Below are positions 34,409 to 44,170 of a stretch of 64,000 bases of DNA, piece by piece. Under the pieces are notes generated by a model. That model did no database searches. It was not told the DNA's origin and was given only the letters and a program-made list of their open reading frames with translations. The translations under genes were made by a program, and so were the position numbers. Each line of letters opens with the position of its first letter. Within the stretch, counting starts at the first letter, position 1. Source of the stretch: Bacteroidota bacterium (lineage in GTDB: Bacteria; Bacteroidota; Bacteroidia; Bacteroidales; Porphyromonadaceae); NCBI GenBank assembly GCA_023389855.1, contig JAEWDZ010000004.1, positions 310,001 to 374,000 on the forward strand, given 5' to 3'.

Positions 34409-37034
34409 TTATACAACCTTTATCATCTTCTCAATGAATTCGATTTCATCTTTGGCCAAATGATATTTTGCATAAAGCTGAAAATCTACCTCTGATACGT
34501 TTTTGCTCCATACAATATCACTTTTATTTGTAAAATCTTGAATAGGGACAAAAGCAAAGCATTCCTTAGTCACATTTACAGAAGTTATTCCTTGTCGAAG
34601 AAGAAAACGAGCAAACTTTGTCAGAAGGTACTTTTTATAATTCATAGCTTCTTCCAGTGTACTGAAAACAGCTGTATCAATGTAAGTTTCAGTATTAATT
34701 TCGGCTGGTGATAGAATTTGAGGCTCAGTCAATACCCGATACCCTTCACCCGGTTTAACACTCATTTCACCATTGCTTGGAACAAAACGACCAACAATTA
34801 TCTTAAATTGGTCTATATATTCAACACCTTTAGATATGTCAGTTCGAAAAACTTTTGCCCATCCCTTGCTTGTAAGAATTTTCACATCTCCTTTATCACT
34901 TCCTCGAAAATATGTTCTAAATCCAAATGGATTTATTGAAAGAACAAGGCTATTAAGGTATGATGTAGATTTTGACGTAATCTTTTCAAGGATAGAAACA
35001 GCCGCATTTGAACGAATAAGTGTTTCAAATTGATTTAAGTATCGGTTTACAGTAATATCTTTTAATGCATTATAATTTGTTATTTTGCAAGTACCGTTGT
35101 AATTTGCATCCCATAAGAATGTACAAAGTCCGCCTGCAATGTCAACTGTAGGAAACAGGTCTTTACTTAACTCGTAGTCATGTAGTTGGGAAAGGTGGGT
35201 GTCAGAAATCATATTAGAACGGAATTCATCCAAACCTCGTCCACCAGCATACCAACGTGCAGGCATAATCAGGCTTATATAATTGGGATGTATCCGTTTT
35301 GCGATATTCATGAAATATTGATATACGGGAATGGATCCTCTATCAGTACCTCCATCCATAACCTGATACGGCGGATTACCTACTATTGCATTGAATTTCA
35401 TATTGTCGTCATCATTAGCTTTCCAGAACGAGCGTCCCTTTGCCATCTTCTCGATGAAGTTCTGGGGTTTGTTCTTGATTTGGTTGATTAAATCCTCGAA
35501 ATAACGGGTGTTCACTTTCGCCTTGCGGAATCCCACAAGCGTCCGCTTGGTAATACTTTTCGCCATCGGCGTCTTGCATACGACGAAGATATTTTCCGCC
35601 ACGACCTGATCCCATATAGCCTGCTGCTCTTCAAGCGTATCGGCAGAGATAGTGCTGTCTTTCAGTCGGGAGCGGTAAATGCTGTAAGCCATATAAAGCG
35701 GATACAAACCCGACTTGGAGTTGATCTCAAGGATACGGCTGTCAGGCGTGAACACTTCTTCCGTCACCTTGCCGTGGTCGATGAAGCGCGGCTCGTCAAT
35801 GGTATGCTCATAATCTTTGTCAAAGAAACAGTAGCCTCCCAAACAGTCGCCGAGGTGCATATTCACCACACGCCACGGAGTAAGCACCGTTTCCTTGTCG
35901 GGATTGCGGAAGGTACTGAATATCGCCGTGATGCGCCCGATGCGCTCCTCCACACTCAGTTTGTCCGCCGCTTTCGCCATCGCGCGAATGCGCTTGCCTG
36001 CGGCACGGAAGATATCCGGATCGTAGTACTGTTTGAAGCGGTTGAACATCTTCTTGTCCACCCCTTTGGGCATGAATTCCTCCCATGATTGCTTGTCTAT
36101 CTTCTTGGCGAAGTTGTCAATGGTGATTTCCTCGTCTTCGTTATCCAGCTCCGCACCGTAGATGAGCAGGGGCATGCGGATGGATATGCCACGGAGAATG
36201 GAGATAGCCGCCTCGCGGTTCTTCGTCTTCTTTTTCAGTTCCTCCAGGCGGCGCATCTCCTCCTCGGTCAGTTCTTTCTTAGGCTTTTTCTCCAGCTTCT
36301 CCTTTTCTTCATATTGCTCGTTGGTCAGTCCTTGGTTGTTGATGTCTACCTGGATGGTCTTGGGCATCGCCTTGGTCTGACCGATGATTTTCTTCAGGTC
36401 GTCAAACGCCTGCAACTGCGAATCGCCCAGTTTCAATAACTCGTCATTGTACAGGCTGTTGTCCTCGAATCCGCTACGCACCACACGCTCCACATAGACC
36501 TTTTTCAACTGCTCCAGCATACGCGGCACGTCGAACTTGTCCATGCGCGAGCCATTGATGGCGATGACCGGGCAGAAGTTGAGGAAGTCGCCCATCGTCT
36601 CGCGGTCGCTCTGCGAGGTCTTACCCGCCTTGGCGGAAATCTTGGCCGTCTCGGCAAGTACCCTCAGCGTGCGGTCGGGCGCGAAGTCGAACACGTAGCA
36701 CTGCTCCTTCACCCGTCCGTTGATGGTGGCAGGGGTCTGCACGCGGAAGATGGTCTGCATATAGCTGGATGCCGCCGTGTTGTATGAGCCAGAAAGCATG
36801 AGCACGCCAGACCATGCCGGAACGCTCACGCCCGTGGTCAGGCGTCCGCAAGACAGCGTGATGGTGTATGTCGTATCCGGGTCTTCGCCGATAGCCTTAT
36901 TTACCATTTCAAGCGCACCGCGGTTTTCCTCGTCTTCGTCACCGTCGCCCGCTACGTTTACAATCTTGAAATGCTGGAACACGGGATGTCGTTGCAACAA
37001 TGCGCTCAACGCTTTTGCCTCCTTCACCCCCCGG
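34409..37034 (-). pseudogene. 3' fragment of a helicase-methyltransferase restriction gene (second half after a frameshift)
   Basis: Continues the protein of 37035-38345 in another frame. Visible in order: end of the SF2 helicase (GRLTTGVSVP and Q-T-I-F-R-V-Q motif VI), a coiled, charged linker (EEKEKLEKKPKKELTEEEM), then an N6-adenine methyltransferase with motif I-like LEINSKSGLYPLYMAYSIY and motif IV NPPYQVMDGG, and a C-terminal target-recognition region of about 320 residues. Removing one base from the G run at 37027-37032 joins both parts into one frame of exactly 1312 codons. From the NPPY region (about 35,390) to the end the DNA becomes clearly AT-rich, so the recognition end seems swapped. 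Whether the split gene is dead or phase-variable is open. Confidence 0.82.
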
Positions 37035-38345
37035 CACCATCCACAGCGTGTGGCGGAATATTTCGCGGTATGCCCGGCAAGCAAAAGGATAACAACTTTC
37101 CTTGTCCTCCTTGGTAAGCAGGTTGAGGAAAGCGGAAACGTCGCGTTCATGGACAAAACCGCCGTCCTTGTCCACACGGAAAAACTCGCGGAAATTGAAA
37201 GCCACGTCCTCATCGACAAACTGCCCGAGCAAATGTCCGAGGTCATAGGTATAGATGTTCATGGCAGGCAACGCTGCATACGGATTAGGGTCGCCGAAGT
37301 GGATCTTGTCCCATTCCGTCTTGGCACGCTGCTCCATCACATAATCCCAGGTGTAGATTTCATTCTCCTTGAAATTGTGTAAGAGATTGAACGGTGTTCC
37401 TGACAACCGTAAAACTTTCGTATCTTCCTTGACCAGTTCCGCCATCACCGCTCTGCCGAGTTCGGTCTGCGTGCCCTCGTGCGCCTCGTCCACGATAACC
37501 AAGTCCCAAGGCGTGGCGAACAGCTCATTGTTCTTGTCGAAGTTGCCACCGACAAGTTCCGACCCGCGCAAGTCCTGCATGGAGGCGAAATAGACATAAT
37601 GCAGTCCGTCAGCCTTTGCCCTTCGTTCAAGGCTTTCATGGCTCTCCCCGTTGTTCTTGGAGCCGTAGGCGAAGTTGTTGCGGTCATAGAATATCTTGCC
37701 GAAATCCTCGAACCATCCCTCGTCCACTACGGGGCGATGGGTCAGGATGAGCGTCCGCCGGAAATCCATGTCCTTGACCACCTGCAAGGCGGAGAGGGTC
37801 TTGCCGAAACGCATCTTGGCGTTCCAGAGCATCTGGTTGCCTTTCTTGAATTGTTCTTTTGTCTTCTCAATGGCTTCCCTCTGTTCGGGTCGGAACACAA
37901 TGGGGCTGCGCCCGTGCGTCAGCACTGCTGGCTGGAGAGCTTCCCGACCCTCCTTGATGGCTGCAATGGCACGCTTTACGACATCAAGGCTGGTGATGAA
38001 CCATTCGTTTGCCTTGTTCTCCTTGTCAAACACCTTCCTCTTCACGCCGGAACGCTCCAGCACGGCATGTACCTCCTTGTCGTTGAACGAATACAAGCCG
38101 TCACGGTTGTACAGTGCCAGTTCGGTGTACAACAGTTCGTAGCGTATGCCTGCGGTCTGCGTGTACTGGTTGATGCGCTTCCTTGCCGCCTCGTTCAATG
38201 GCTTGCTGTTCGGTACCAGCCCGATGACGCTCTCATCGTCACAGGTAGCCTCGCCTATCTTCAGGCAACCTTCGTGATCGGCATCGTTGATGCGGAACAC
38301 GTATATCAGCTTCAGTTTAAGGGAAGAAAAGTATTTCATAGGCAT
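37035..38345 (-). pseudogene. 5' fragment of the same restriction gene: GIY-YIG-like domain and SF2 helicase
   Basis: The frame starts at ATG 38345 (or 38339) and runs in phase to the C/G homopolymer at 37027-37032, ending out of frame at 36939. Residues ~10-95 (LIYVFRIND, GCLKIGE, RINQYTQTAG, DKEVHAVLE) resemble a T5orf172/GIY-YIG nuclease-type domain. A DEAH-type helicase follows with motif I as AKMRFGKT, motif II IVDEAHEG and motif III-like LSGTPFN. The start lies immediately after the upstream gene's stop. GC-rich compared with the AT-rich cassette. Probably the motor/nuclease part of a restriction-modification enzyme. Confidence 0.82.
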
Positions 38346-39365
38346 TCATTTCAGGAGGTCGATAAAACGGATACGCTTGCCTCTGCGGCCCGTCTGCGGG
38401 TCTTTGGCGCGCCAGTCCTTTATGAGACAGTAGATGCCGTTGTGCCTGAGCATATTGTCCGTGCGGCATCCCTCGCAAGCGGTCACCGTCTGCAATGTTT
38501 CGCCGAAAAGGTCCGTATATGTTTCCACCTTGTCGTGGCATGTTTCAGGTACGACACCTTTCAGCCCGTCCATCTGCCATACGTTCCACGAAATGATATA
38601 GGCGATGTAGTTGACGGACTTCACCAGCGGATCTTTACCGAACTTGGCACGGTAGTATTCAATAAAAGAGACGAGCATGGATTCACGGGCGATAAGCAGG
38701 CTGTCGCCCTGCCATTCGTAGGCATAGAGGCTCTTGTAGGCTTCCTGCGCGGCTTCCAGCCATTCGCCGGAAGTCTCGGTATTCTCGCTTACGACACGCA
38801 GTTTGCGGTCAAGCAGTCCGATGCGATCGGCCAGTGGAAGAACCGCTCCTGTGGTGGCGTCATGGCGACTGACAATATAGGGAGCTTCGCCGCAGGTGAT
38901 TTCAAGGCGTGTATCTTGGACATAATCTTCCCATCTCTTTCCTTCGGGAAAAGCGATCCTCTCGGGATTCGTTATCCAACTGTGCGTGCCGTCCTCCGAC
39001 GTGTATTCCGTATTGAACACCCCTTTCCTGCCGAACCACGCCTCGTCGATCAGGTTATTCTGCGCATTGCATACCCACGCAGGGGTGAATACCTCCGCCA
39101 TGTCACGGACACGCGCCGACTGGGTATCCTTATGCTTGAGCACACGGGGCATGATGACATTGCCCTTGTCACCCGTGATGAGCTCCGGCAATATCGGGTC
39201 ATGGTAGCCATACCCTTTGCCAAGGTGTTCATAGTCGGAAGTCGCCCAGAATATGTTGCACACGGCATCGCTTCTGCTCGTCGTGTGGTCTTTGAGCAGG
39301 GTCGCGAGCAAGTCGGGCGACGCCTGCAAGATGCTGTTTTCCAATATATCGGCTGTTTCAGGCAT
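38346..39365 (-). CDS. Restriction-modification methyltransferase-type subunit
   Basis: A 339-residue protein with VRDMAEVFTPAWVCNAQNN, which matches the FTP-type N-terminal motif of N6-adenine methyltransferases (region before the SAM-binding motif). No NPPY is present, so catalysis may depend on the downstream protein; the rest (WITNPERIAFPEGKRWEDYV) is family-specific. It directly precedes the helicase-methyltransferase gene with no gap (stop TGA abuts the next ATG). I recall such pairs annotated as restriction endonuclease subunit M in Bacteroidales. It has its own promoter and a palindromic site upstream. Confidence 0.72.
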   Translation of the reverse strand: MPETADILENSILQASPDLLATLLKDHTTSRSDAVCNIFWATSDYEHLGKGYGYHDPILPELITGDKGNVIMPRVLKHKDTQSARVRDMAEVFTPAWVCNAQNNLIDEAWFGRKGVFNTEYTSEDGTHSWITNPERIAFPEGKRWEDYVQDTRLEITCGEAPYIVSRHDATTGAVLPLADRIGLLDRKLRVVSENTETSGEWLEAAQEAYKSLYAYEWQGDSLLIARESMLVSFIEYYRAKFGKDPLVKSVNYIAYIISWNVWQMDGLKGVVPETCHDKVETYTDLFGETLQTVTACEGCRTDNMLRHNGIYCLIKDWRAKDPQTGRRGKRIRFIDLLK

Positions 39366-39390
39366 GTTGATACACTTATATATCAGGGTC

Positions 39391-39409
39391 TATCTCCCAT
39401 GGGGAGATA
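39391..39409. promoter_or_regulatory. Palindromic candidate operator in the restriction-modification promoter
   Basis: TATCTCCC-ATG-GGGAGATA has perfect 8-bp arms. It lies between the -7 box (39422-39429, minus strand) and the start codon at 39365, where a repressor would block transcription. C-protein sites of restriction systems look like this, but no C gene is visible. Confidence 0.55.
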
Positions 39410-39421
39410 CGTTATCGGACA

Positions 39422-39429
39422 CAAAATTA
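39422..39429 (-). promoter_or_regulatory. -7 box of the restriction-modification operon
   Basis: On the minus strand TAATTTTG fits TAnnTTTG, 57 bp before the ATG at 39365. The -33 element is unclear. Confidence 0.5.
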
Positions 39430-39695
39430 CACTTTTTTGTAAAAAAAGCAGATTGAACCTTACAAAAATCAGCTGCCAGAGGGCAAAAACGGCACAAAAA
39501 GGGCTACGTTCACACGGATGAGGGCGTTCATGTATTGTACACGGTCATGAACCAAAGTACCTACTCCGCATCCAATATAGTCGCTATCTCGAAGTAACTG
39601 AACAGCGATCCATCGCGGAAGAGCCCGGCGAACAGCCTTTCATGGCGAGAACGCCCCGCTCCTGCCCCTTGCCACTTCCGTCTCAAGGATGGACG
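39430..39695. other. Intergenic region between the restriction-modification and thiamine operons
   Basis: About 270 bp, moderately GC-rich, containing no gene I can support. It probably marks the right edge of the accessory island; no attachment-site repeat was found by eye. Confidence 0.5.
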
Positions 39696-39727
39696 TTTGC
39701 TTATATCAAAAATATATCGTACCTTTG
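39696..39727 (+). promoter_or_regulatory. Promoter of the thiamine operon
   Basis: TTTG (39696-39699), 20 nt, then TACCTTTG (39720-39727): a near-ideal Bacteroidota -33/-7 pair, about 40 bp before the riboswitch. Confidence 0.8.
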
Positions 39728-39764
39728 TCGCAGAGACAGAATAAAGTTAATAACTTTGTGTTTT

Positions 39765-39860
39765 CTTGGGGGTGCATCCCTTGCTGTATCTACGAATACG
39801 CCCAAAGGATGCTGAGATGATACCCGCGACCTGATCCGGATAATGCCGGCGTAGGAAAGA
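39765..39860 (+). promoter_or_regulatory. TPP riboswitch (THI element)
   Basis: Contains the conserved TPP-aptamer core: GGGGTGC at the 5' side (39769-39775), CTGAGATGATACCC around 39812-39825 that binds the pyrimidine, ACCTGATCCGGATAATGCCGG-type segment after it, and GTAGGAAAG at the 3' end. It sits in the leader of thiS-thiC-thiED and should shut the operon off when thiamine diphosphate is plentiful. No clear terminator follows; control may be at translation of thiS or thiC. Confidence 0.95.
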
Positions 39861-40009
39861 GAAAGAACCGCCGTTCTGTGCTACAAACCTTTTTTGGCTA
39901 TCCAGTACATCTCTTTCTCAGCAGGTCGCTATCGCATAGACCGTTGTGCCGAAGAAAGAGTTTTCTTTTATTATCCACCTCAGGATCACACACACAGCAA
40001 AGTCGCCGT

Positions 40010-40213
40010 ATGATAGCAATAGAAATCAATGGAAAAGTTTTTGACGTCGCCGAGGACTCCACTTTAAGCGCGGTGCTATCGCTTGCAGGCTTTACAGATG
40101 GGCACTATGCCGTGGCTGTAAATCAGGTCGTCGTACCCAAAGCCGAACGCGATCAATACCTACTCCACTCCGGAGACAAGATACTCCTATTTGGAGCTGT
40201 AAAAGGAGGGTGA
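40010..40213 (+). CDS. thiS: Sulfur carrier protein ThiS
   Basis: A 67-residue ubiquitin-like carrier ending in GAVKGG; the terminal Gly-Gly is adenylated and converted to thiocarboxylate, the sulfur donor for ThiG. The start is ATG 40010 (MIAIEINGK), since the longer open frame upstream enters the riboswitch region and lacks family similarity. First gene of the operon, 51 bp before thiC. Confidence 0.95.
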   Translation: MIAIEINGKVFDVAEDSTLSAVLSLAGFTDGHYAVAVNQVVVPKAERDQYLLHSGDKILLFGAVKGG

Positions 40214-40264
40214 CCAACACATATTTATGATACGAGTACATACAAAAAATAAGGATAAAGAGAT

Positions 40265-42088
40265 ATGAGAGCTAAAGATAGTGCTGAATTGATAAAAATA
40301 ACCTCAGGCCCGCTGCCCGGAAGTACCAAGATTTATGTCGAAGGAAAAATGTTTCCCGATATAAGGGTACCCATGCGTAGAATCGATCTGGCAGATACTA
40401 TTGATGAAAAGGGCGCCAGACATCAAAATGAAAGTGTAGTAGTCTACGATACCTCCGGACCATATACAGATCCGGCCTATCACGCAGACCCTCACAAAGG
40501 ATTGCCCAAACTGAGAAATGAATGGATCGAAAAACGCGGCGATACGATCAAACTGGATTCGTTGAGCTCTGAGTACGGCCGTATGCGACGCGCCGATAAA
40601 AGCCTCGATTATCTTCGCTTCGAACATATCGAAGATCATCCAAGAGTAGCCCAAGAGGGTAAAGCCGTCACCCAACTAGCCTATGCGCGCGCAGGTATCA
40701 TCACACCCGAGATGGAGTACGTAGCCATCCGCGAGAACCAACTCTGTGACCAAATCAAAGAGCAATATAAACGCGAAAAAGGTGAAGGCTTTGGAGCAAA
40801 CCTGCCCGACTACGTGACCCCTGAATTTGTACGCAGTGAAATCGCTGCAGGTAGGGCTATACTACCCGCCAATATCAACCACCCTGAATGTGAGCCCATG
40901 ATAATAGGGCGAAACTTTCTGGTAAAAATCAATGCGAACTTAGGGAATTCACCACTTACCAGTTCTATCAGCGAAGAAGTCGAAAAAGCTGTCTGGGCAA
41001 CCCGCTGGGGAGCGGATACCATCATGGACCTTTCTACCGGAAAAAATATCCATGAAACACGGGAATGGATTATCCGCAATTCTCCCGTACCTGTCGGCAC
41101 AGTCCCCCTTTACCAAGCGTTGGAAAAAGTCAAAGGTAAAGCCGAAGATCTTACCTGGGAAATATACAGAGATACCCTCATCGAACAAGCAGAGCAAGGG
41201 GTCGACTACTTTACAATCCATGCAGGTCTACGATGGCAATTTATCCCCCTCACGATGAACCGTGTAACCGGCATTGTCTCTCGCGGCGGTGCCATCATGG
41301 CACACTGGTGTACCATACACAAGAGAGAAAGTTTCCTCTACGAACATTTCGAGGATATCTGCGAAATATTAGCGAAATACGATGTAGCTGTAAGTATTGG
41401 CGATGGTCTTCGCCCTGGCTGTATAGCAGATAGCAACGATGAGGCCCAATTTGCAGAGCTACGTACTTTAGGAGAGCTTGCAGCAATAGCCGATAAGCAT
41501 AATGTACAAGTAATCATCGAAGGCCCAGGGCATGTACCCATGCAGAAAATCCGTGAAAACATGACGCTGCAACTAGAACTGTGCAACGAGGCTCCTTTCT
41601 ATACCCTCGGCCCGCTCGTAACGGATATAGCCCCCGGCTATGACCATATTACCAGTGCTATAGGCGCTGCCATGATCGGTTGGTATGGTACCTCCATGCT
41701 CTGCTATGTAACCAAAAAAGAGCACTTGGGACTCCCCAACAGGGAAGATGTAAAGGAAGGGGTTATTACCTATAAATTGGCCGCTCACGCCGCCGACTTG
41801 GCAAAAGGTCATCCTGCCGCCTATTTCCATGACTGGCAAATGAGTAAGGCGCGCTACGAATTCCGCTGGCGCGACCAGTTCAATCTGGCCTTGGATAGTG
41901 AGACAGCCCTCAAATATCACGATGAGACACTCCCCGCAGAGGGTCACAAAACAGCTCATTTCTGCTCTATGTGCGGAGAGCATTTCTGCTCTATGAGAGC
42001 CTCTAAACAGCTGCACGATAAAATAAGAGCCGAAGAAGGCAGCTCCTGTGGCTGTGGAGAAGGCAGCTTCGATGGTACGCATGCCTGA
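40265..42088 (+). CDS. thiC: Phosphomethylpyrimidine synthase ThiC
   Basis: Radical-SAM enzyme that rearranges aminoimidazole ribotide to hydroxymethylpyrimidine phosphate. The 607-residue length is normal for the long bacterial form. The C-terminal 4Fe-4S motif is CSMCGEHFC (C567, C570, C575); EGPGHVPM and GGAIMAHWC are conserved core motifs. It supplies the substrate of the ThiD part of the next gene's product. Confidence 0.98.
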   Translation: MRAKDSAELIKITSGPLPGSTKIYVEGKMFPDIRVPMRRIDLADTIDEKGARHQNESVVVYDTSGPYTDPAYHADPHKGLPKLRNEWIEKRGDTIKLDSLSSEYGRMRRADKSLDYLRFEHIEDHPRVAQEGKAVTQLAYARAGIITPEMEYVAIRENQLCDQIKEQYKREKGEGFGANLPDYVTPEFVRSEIAAGRAILPANINHPECEPMIIGRNFLVKINANLGNSPLTSSISEEVEKAVWATRWGADTIMDLSTGKNIHETREWIIRNSPVPVGTVPLYQALEKVKGKAEDLTWEIYRDTLIEQAEQGVDYFTIHAGLRWQFIPLTMNRVTGIVSRGGAIMAHWCTIHKRESFLYEHFEDICEILAKYDVAVSIGDGLRPGCIADSNDEAQFAELRTLGELAAIADKHNVQVIIEGPGHVPMQKIRENMTLQLELCNEAPFYTLGPLVTDIAPGYDHITSAIGAAMIGWYGTSMLCYVTKKEHLGLPNREDVKEGVITYKLAAHAADLAKGHPAAYFHDWQMSKARYEFRWRDQFNLALDSETALKYHDETLPAEGHKTAHFCSMCGEHFCSMRASKQLHDKIRAEEGSSCGCGEGSFDGTHA

Positions 42089-42160
42089 GGCAAGGGCGTT
42101 GCGTTTTGTTTAGTTATCTCTATGGGTTACTTGTTACGAACGCATTAGCGGATATTGAGT

Positions 42161-44170
42161 ATGTTCGTTGTCTTTACCCCTCCGGATCTTGCTCCTGAAA
42201 AAGCTGGCATCTACAACCGACTTTTTCGGCATGGTCTCGCCTGTCTTATGCTCCGCCTGCCTAAGGCCTCGCGGCAAACGTATGAAAAATGTATCCTGGC
42301 TATCGAGCCACTATACAGAGAACGCATTATTTTGTGCGATCATTTCGACTTGCTGAAAAGTGTATCCCTGGGAGGCGCTCATCTCAATAAAGCCAATAGA
42401 TCGCTTTACGCAGAGATGACAAAATACACAGAGAGAATCACCACCTCATGCCACTCTTTTGAGGAATTACAGTCTCTTCCATTTCGTCCTACTTTTGCTT
42501 TCCTGAGTCCCATCTTTGATAGCATCTGCAAGGTAGGCTACAAGAGTCAGTTCCAGTTGGAAGAGTGTCGCGAACAACTGGCACGTATCGATTTTCCCGT
42601 AGTAGCATTAGGAGGGATTTCTCCCGAAAGTATAAAAAAAATAAGTAGCTACGGCTTCGCAGGAGCCGCGGCAATGGGCTACTTCTATGGTAAGGAGGCC
42701 CATCTGCTAGAGGCTTTTCTGGCTTTTCCCAAAACGCCCATCCTAAGCATCGCAGGCCATGACCCAAGCAGTGGCGCGGGACTTGTGGCAGATGCCCTCA
42801 ATATTGAGCATTTGCACTGCTACCCTCATACCATCGTCAGCACGCTTACCATCCAAAATGAGTCAGAATTTATTCATGCTCGAGAGAATGCGCCTGAAGA
42901 TATAAGCCTTGCCATCGAACATTTTGATCCGCAGCATTCCGTGCGAGTAGCTAAGATAGGTCTTACCCACAGCTGGCAAGAGGTGCAAGCAATAGGCCAA
43001 CAACTACGCAAACAGGGAATCAAGACCATTGTACATGATCCGATCGTTAAGCCTAGCAAAGGCAATCAGCACTTTCTATACAAGCCTACCGCATCGCTAC
43101 TGCATGCCATATGTCGGGATATTACCCTAATAACCCCCAACCAAAAAGAGGCGGAATATCTCTTTGGCTCGTCTAGAGAAGAGGAGCTTTCCGTTGCAGC
43201 AAAAACAAGCAATATGGCGATCCTGCTCAAAGGCGTGCAGGACAGCAAAAGCAAGGCCATCGTGCAAAACATTCTCTTCGAGCCTTCAGGCCGTATTACC
43301 CACTACCCGACCGCTACGCTAAAAAGCGAAAAACATGGGACCGGATGCGCCCTATCCGCCGCTATCGCTTGTTATTTAGCACAAGGCTACGAGCTACGCC
43401 AGGCTTGCCGTCTAGCTCAATGGTATGTAGATACCCTGCTACGAAGCAGCCAAGGCTTTCTTAGCCTGCGGAATGATCTTAGCTATATACGAAAAAACAG
43501 GGCCTTAGAAAGCAATCACCTACAATATATCACCGATAGCGAAGATCCCCAAGAGCTATTGCTCAAAGTAGAAAAAGTACTACTTGCGGGCATCCGATGG
43601 ATACAACTGCGCATGAAAAAAGCCCCTCATGAAACGCTCGTTGCTGTCGCCAAGCAAATAAAAGGGCTGGTTGATCAATACGACGATGCTACCTTTATTA
43701 TCAATGACGACGTGGCAGCCGTACTCGAGAGTGATGCAGATGGCGTGCACTTGGGGCTGGACGATATGCGTATCGCAGAGGCTCGTAAAATACTAGGTTA
43801 TCACCGCATCATCGGTGGAACCTGCAATACCCCCGAGGACCTATACCAAAGAGCGCTAGAGGGTGCCGACTATATCGGAGTAGGACCTTACAAACCCACC
43901 TCGACAAAGCAGAATCTGTCTCCCCTTCTTGCCAAAGAGGGTATTACCCAATTACTCGAAAAGGCTAAAGAGCTATCCCTCTCTTTTCCCATTATCGCTA
44001 TCGGAGGAATCGAAGAGGGTGATCTTGAAGATATATCCCAAATAGGGGCTTCAGGAGTAGCTATCTCTGGTGCCATAAACAGAAAAGAAAATACATTCAC
44101 CGCAGCCAACGACATTGCTACCAAAGTAAATGCCCTCTGGCAAAAAACGATTAAAGAGAGTAAGTCATGA
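42161..44170 (+). CDS. Trifunctional fusion: ThiE/TenI-like domain, ThiD kinase, thiamine phosphate synthase ThiE
   Basis: A 669-residue fusion (start ATG 42161; an in-frame TTG lies at 42155). Residues 1-~190 are a ThiE-like barrel of the type found as a second ThiE in Bacteroidales: FLSPIFDSICKVGY and ALGGIS are present, but the NDD and DGVHLGQ catalytic motifs are replaced. From ~193 a HMP/HMP-P kinase follows (PILSIAGHDPSSGAG; anion hole HGTGCALSAAIA near 391). From ~454 comes a complete thiamine phosphate synthase with IQLRMKK, NDD, DGVHLGLDD and GPYKPTSTK. Together they would phosphorylate HMP-P and join it to the thiazole. The stop overlaps thiG by 4 bp. Confidence 0.9.
   Translation: MFVVFTPPDLAPEKAGIYNRLFRHGLACLMLRLPKASRQTYEKCILAIEPLYRERIILCDHFDLLKSVSLGGAHLNKANRSLYAEMTKYTERITTSCHSFEELQSLPFRPTFAFLSPIFDSICKVGYKSQFQLEECREQLARIDFPVVALGGISPESIKKISSYGFAGAAAMGYFYGKEAHLLEAFLAFPKTPILSIAGHDPSSGAGLVADALNIEHLHCYPHTIVSTLTIQNESEFIHARENAPEDISLAIEHFDPQHSVRVAKIGLTHSWQEVQAIGQQLRKQGIKTIVHDPIVKPSKGNQHFLYKPTASLLHAICRDITLITPNQKEAEYLFGSSREEELSVAAKTSNMAILLKGVQDSKSKAIVQNILFEPSGRITHYPTATLKSEKHGTGCALSAAIACYLAQGYELRQACRLAQWYVDTLLRSSQGFLSLRNDLSYIRKNRALESNHLQYITDSEDPQELLLKVEKVLLAGIRWIQLRMKKAPHETLVAVAKQIKGLVDQYDDATFIINDDVAAVLESDADGVHLGLDDMRIAEARKILGYHRIIGGTCNTPEDLYQRALEGADYIGVGPYKPTSTKQNLSPLLAKEGITQLLEKAKELSLSFPIIAIGGIEEGDLEDISQIGASGVAISGAINRKENTFTAANDIATKVNALWQKTIKESKS

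Noticed and set aside
36939..37026. Out-of-frame end of the 5' restriction fragment as a real C-terminus
   Set aside because: The residues after the G run lose similarity; the other frame continues the domain.
37479..39521. 680-codon open frame on the plus strand opposite the restriction-modification genes
   Set aside because: It is a shadow in GC-rich DNA: the opposite strand encodes clear helicase and methyltransferase motifs and the plus-strand product resembles nothing.
39861..39915. Transcription terminator after the TPP riboswitch
   Set aside because: AGAAC-CGCC-GTTCT is only 5 bp and the T run is 15 nt away; not convincing.
39878..40009. Longer thiS starting upstream
   Set aside because: It begins just after the riboswitch and adds 44 residues unlike any ThiS.
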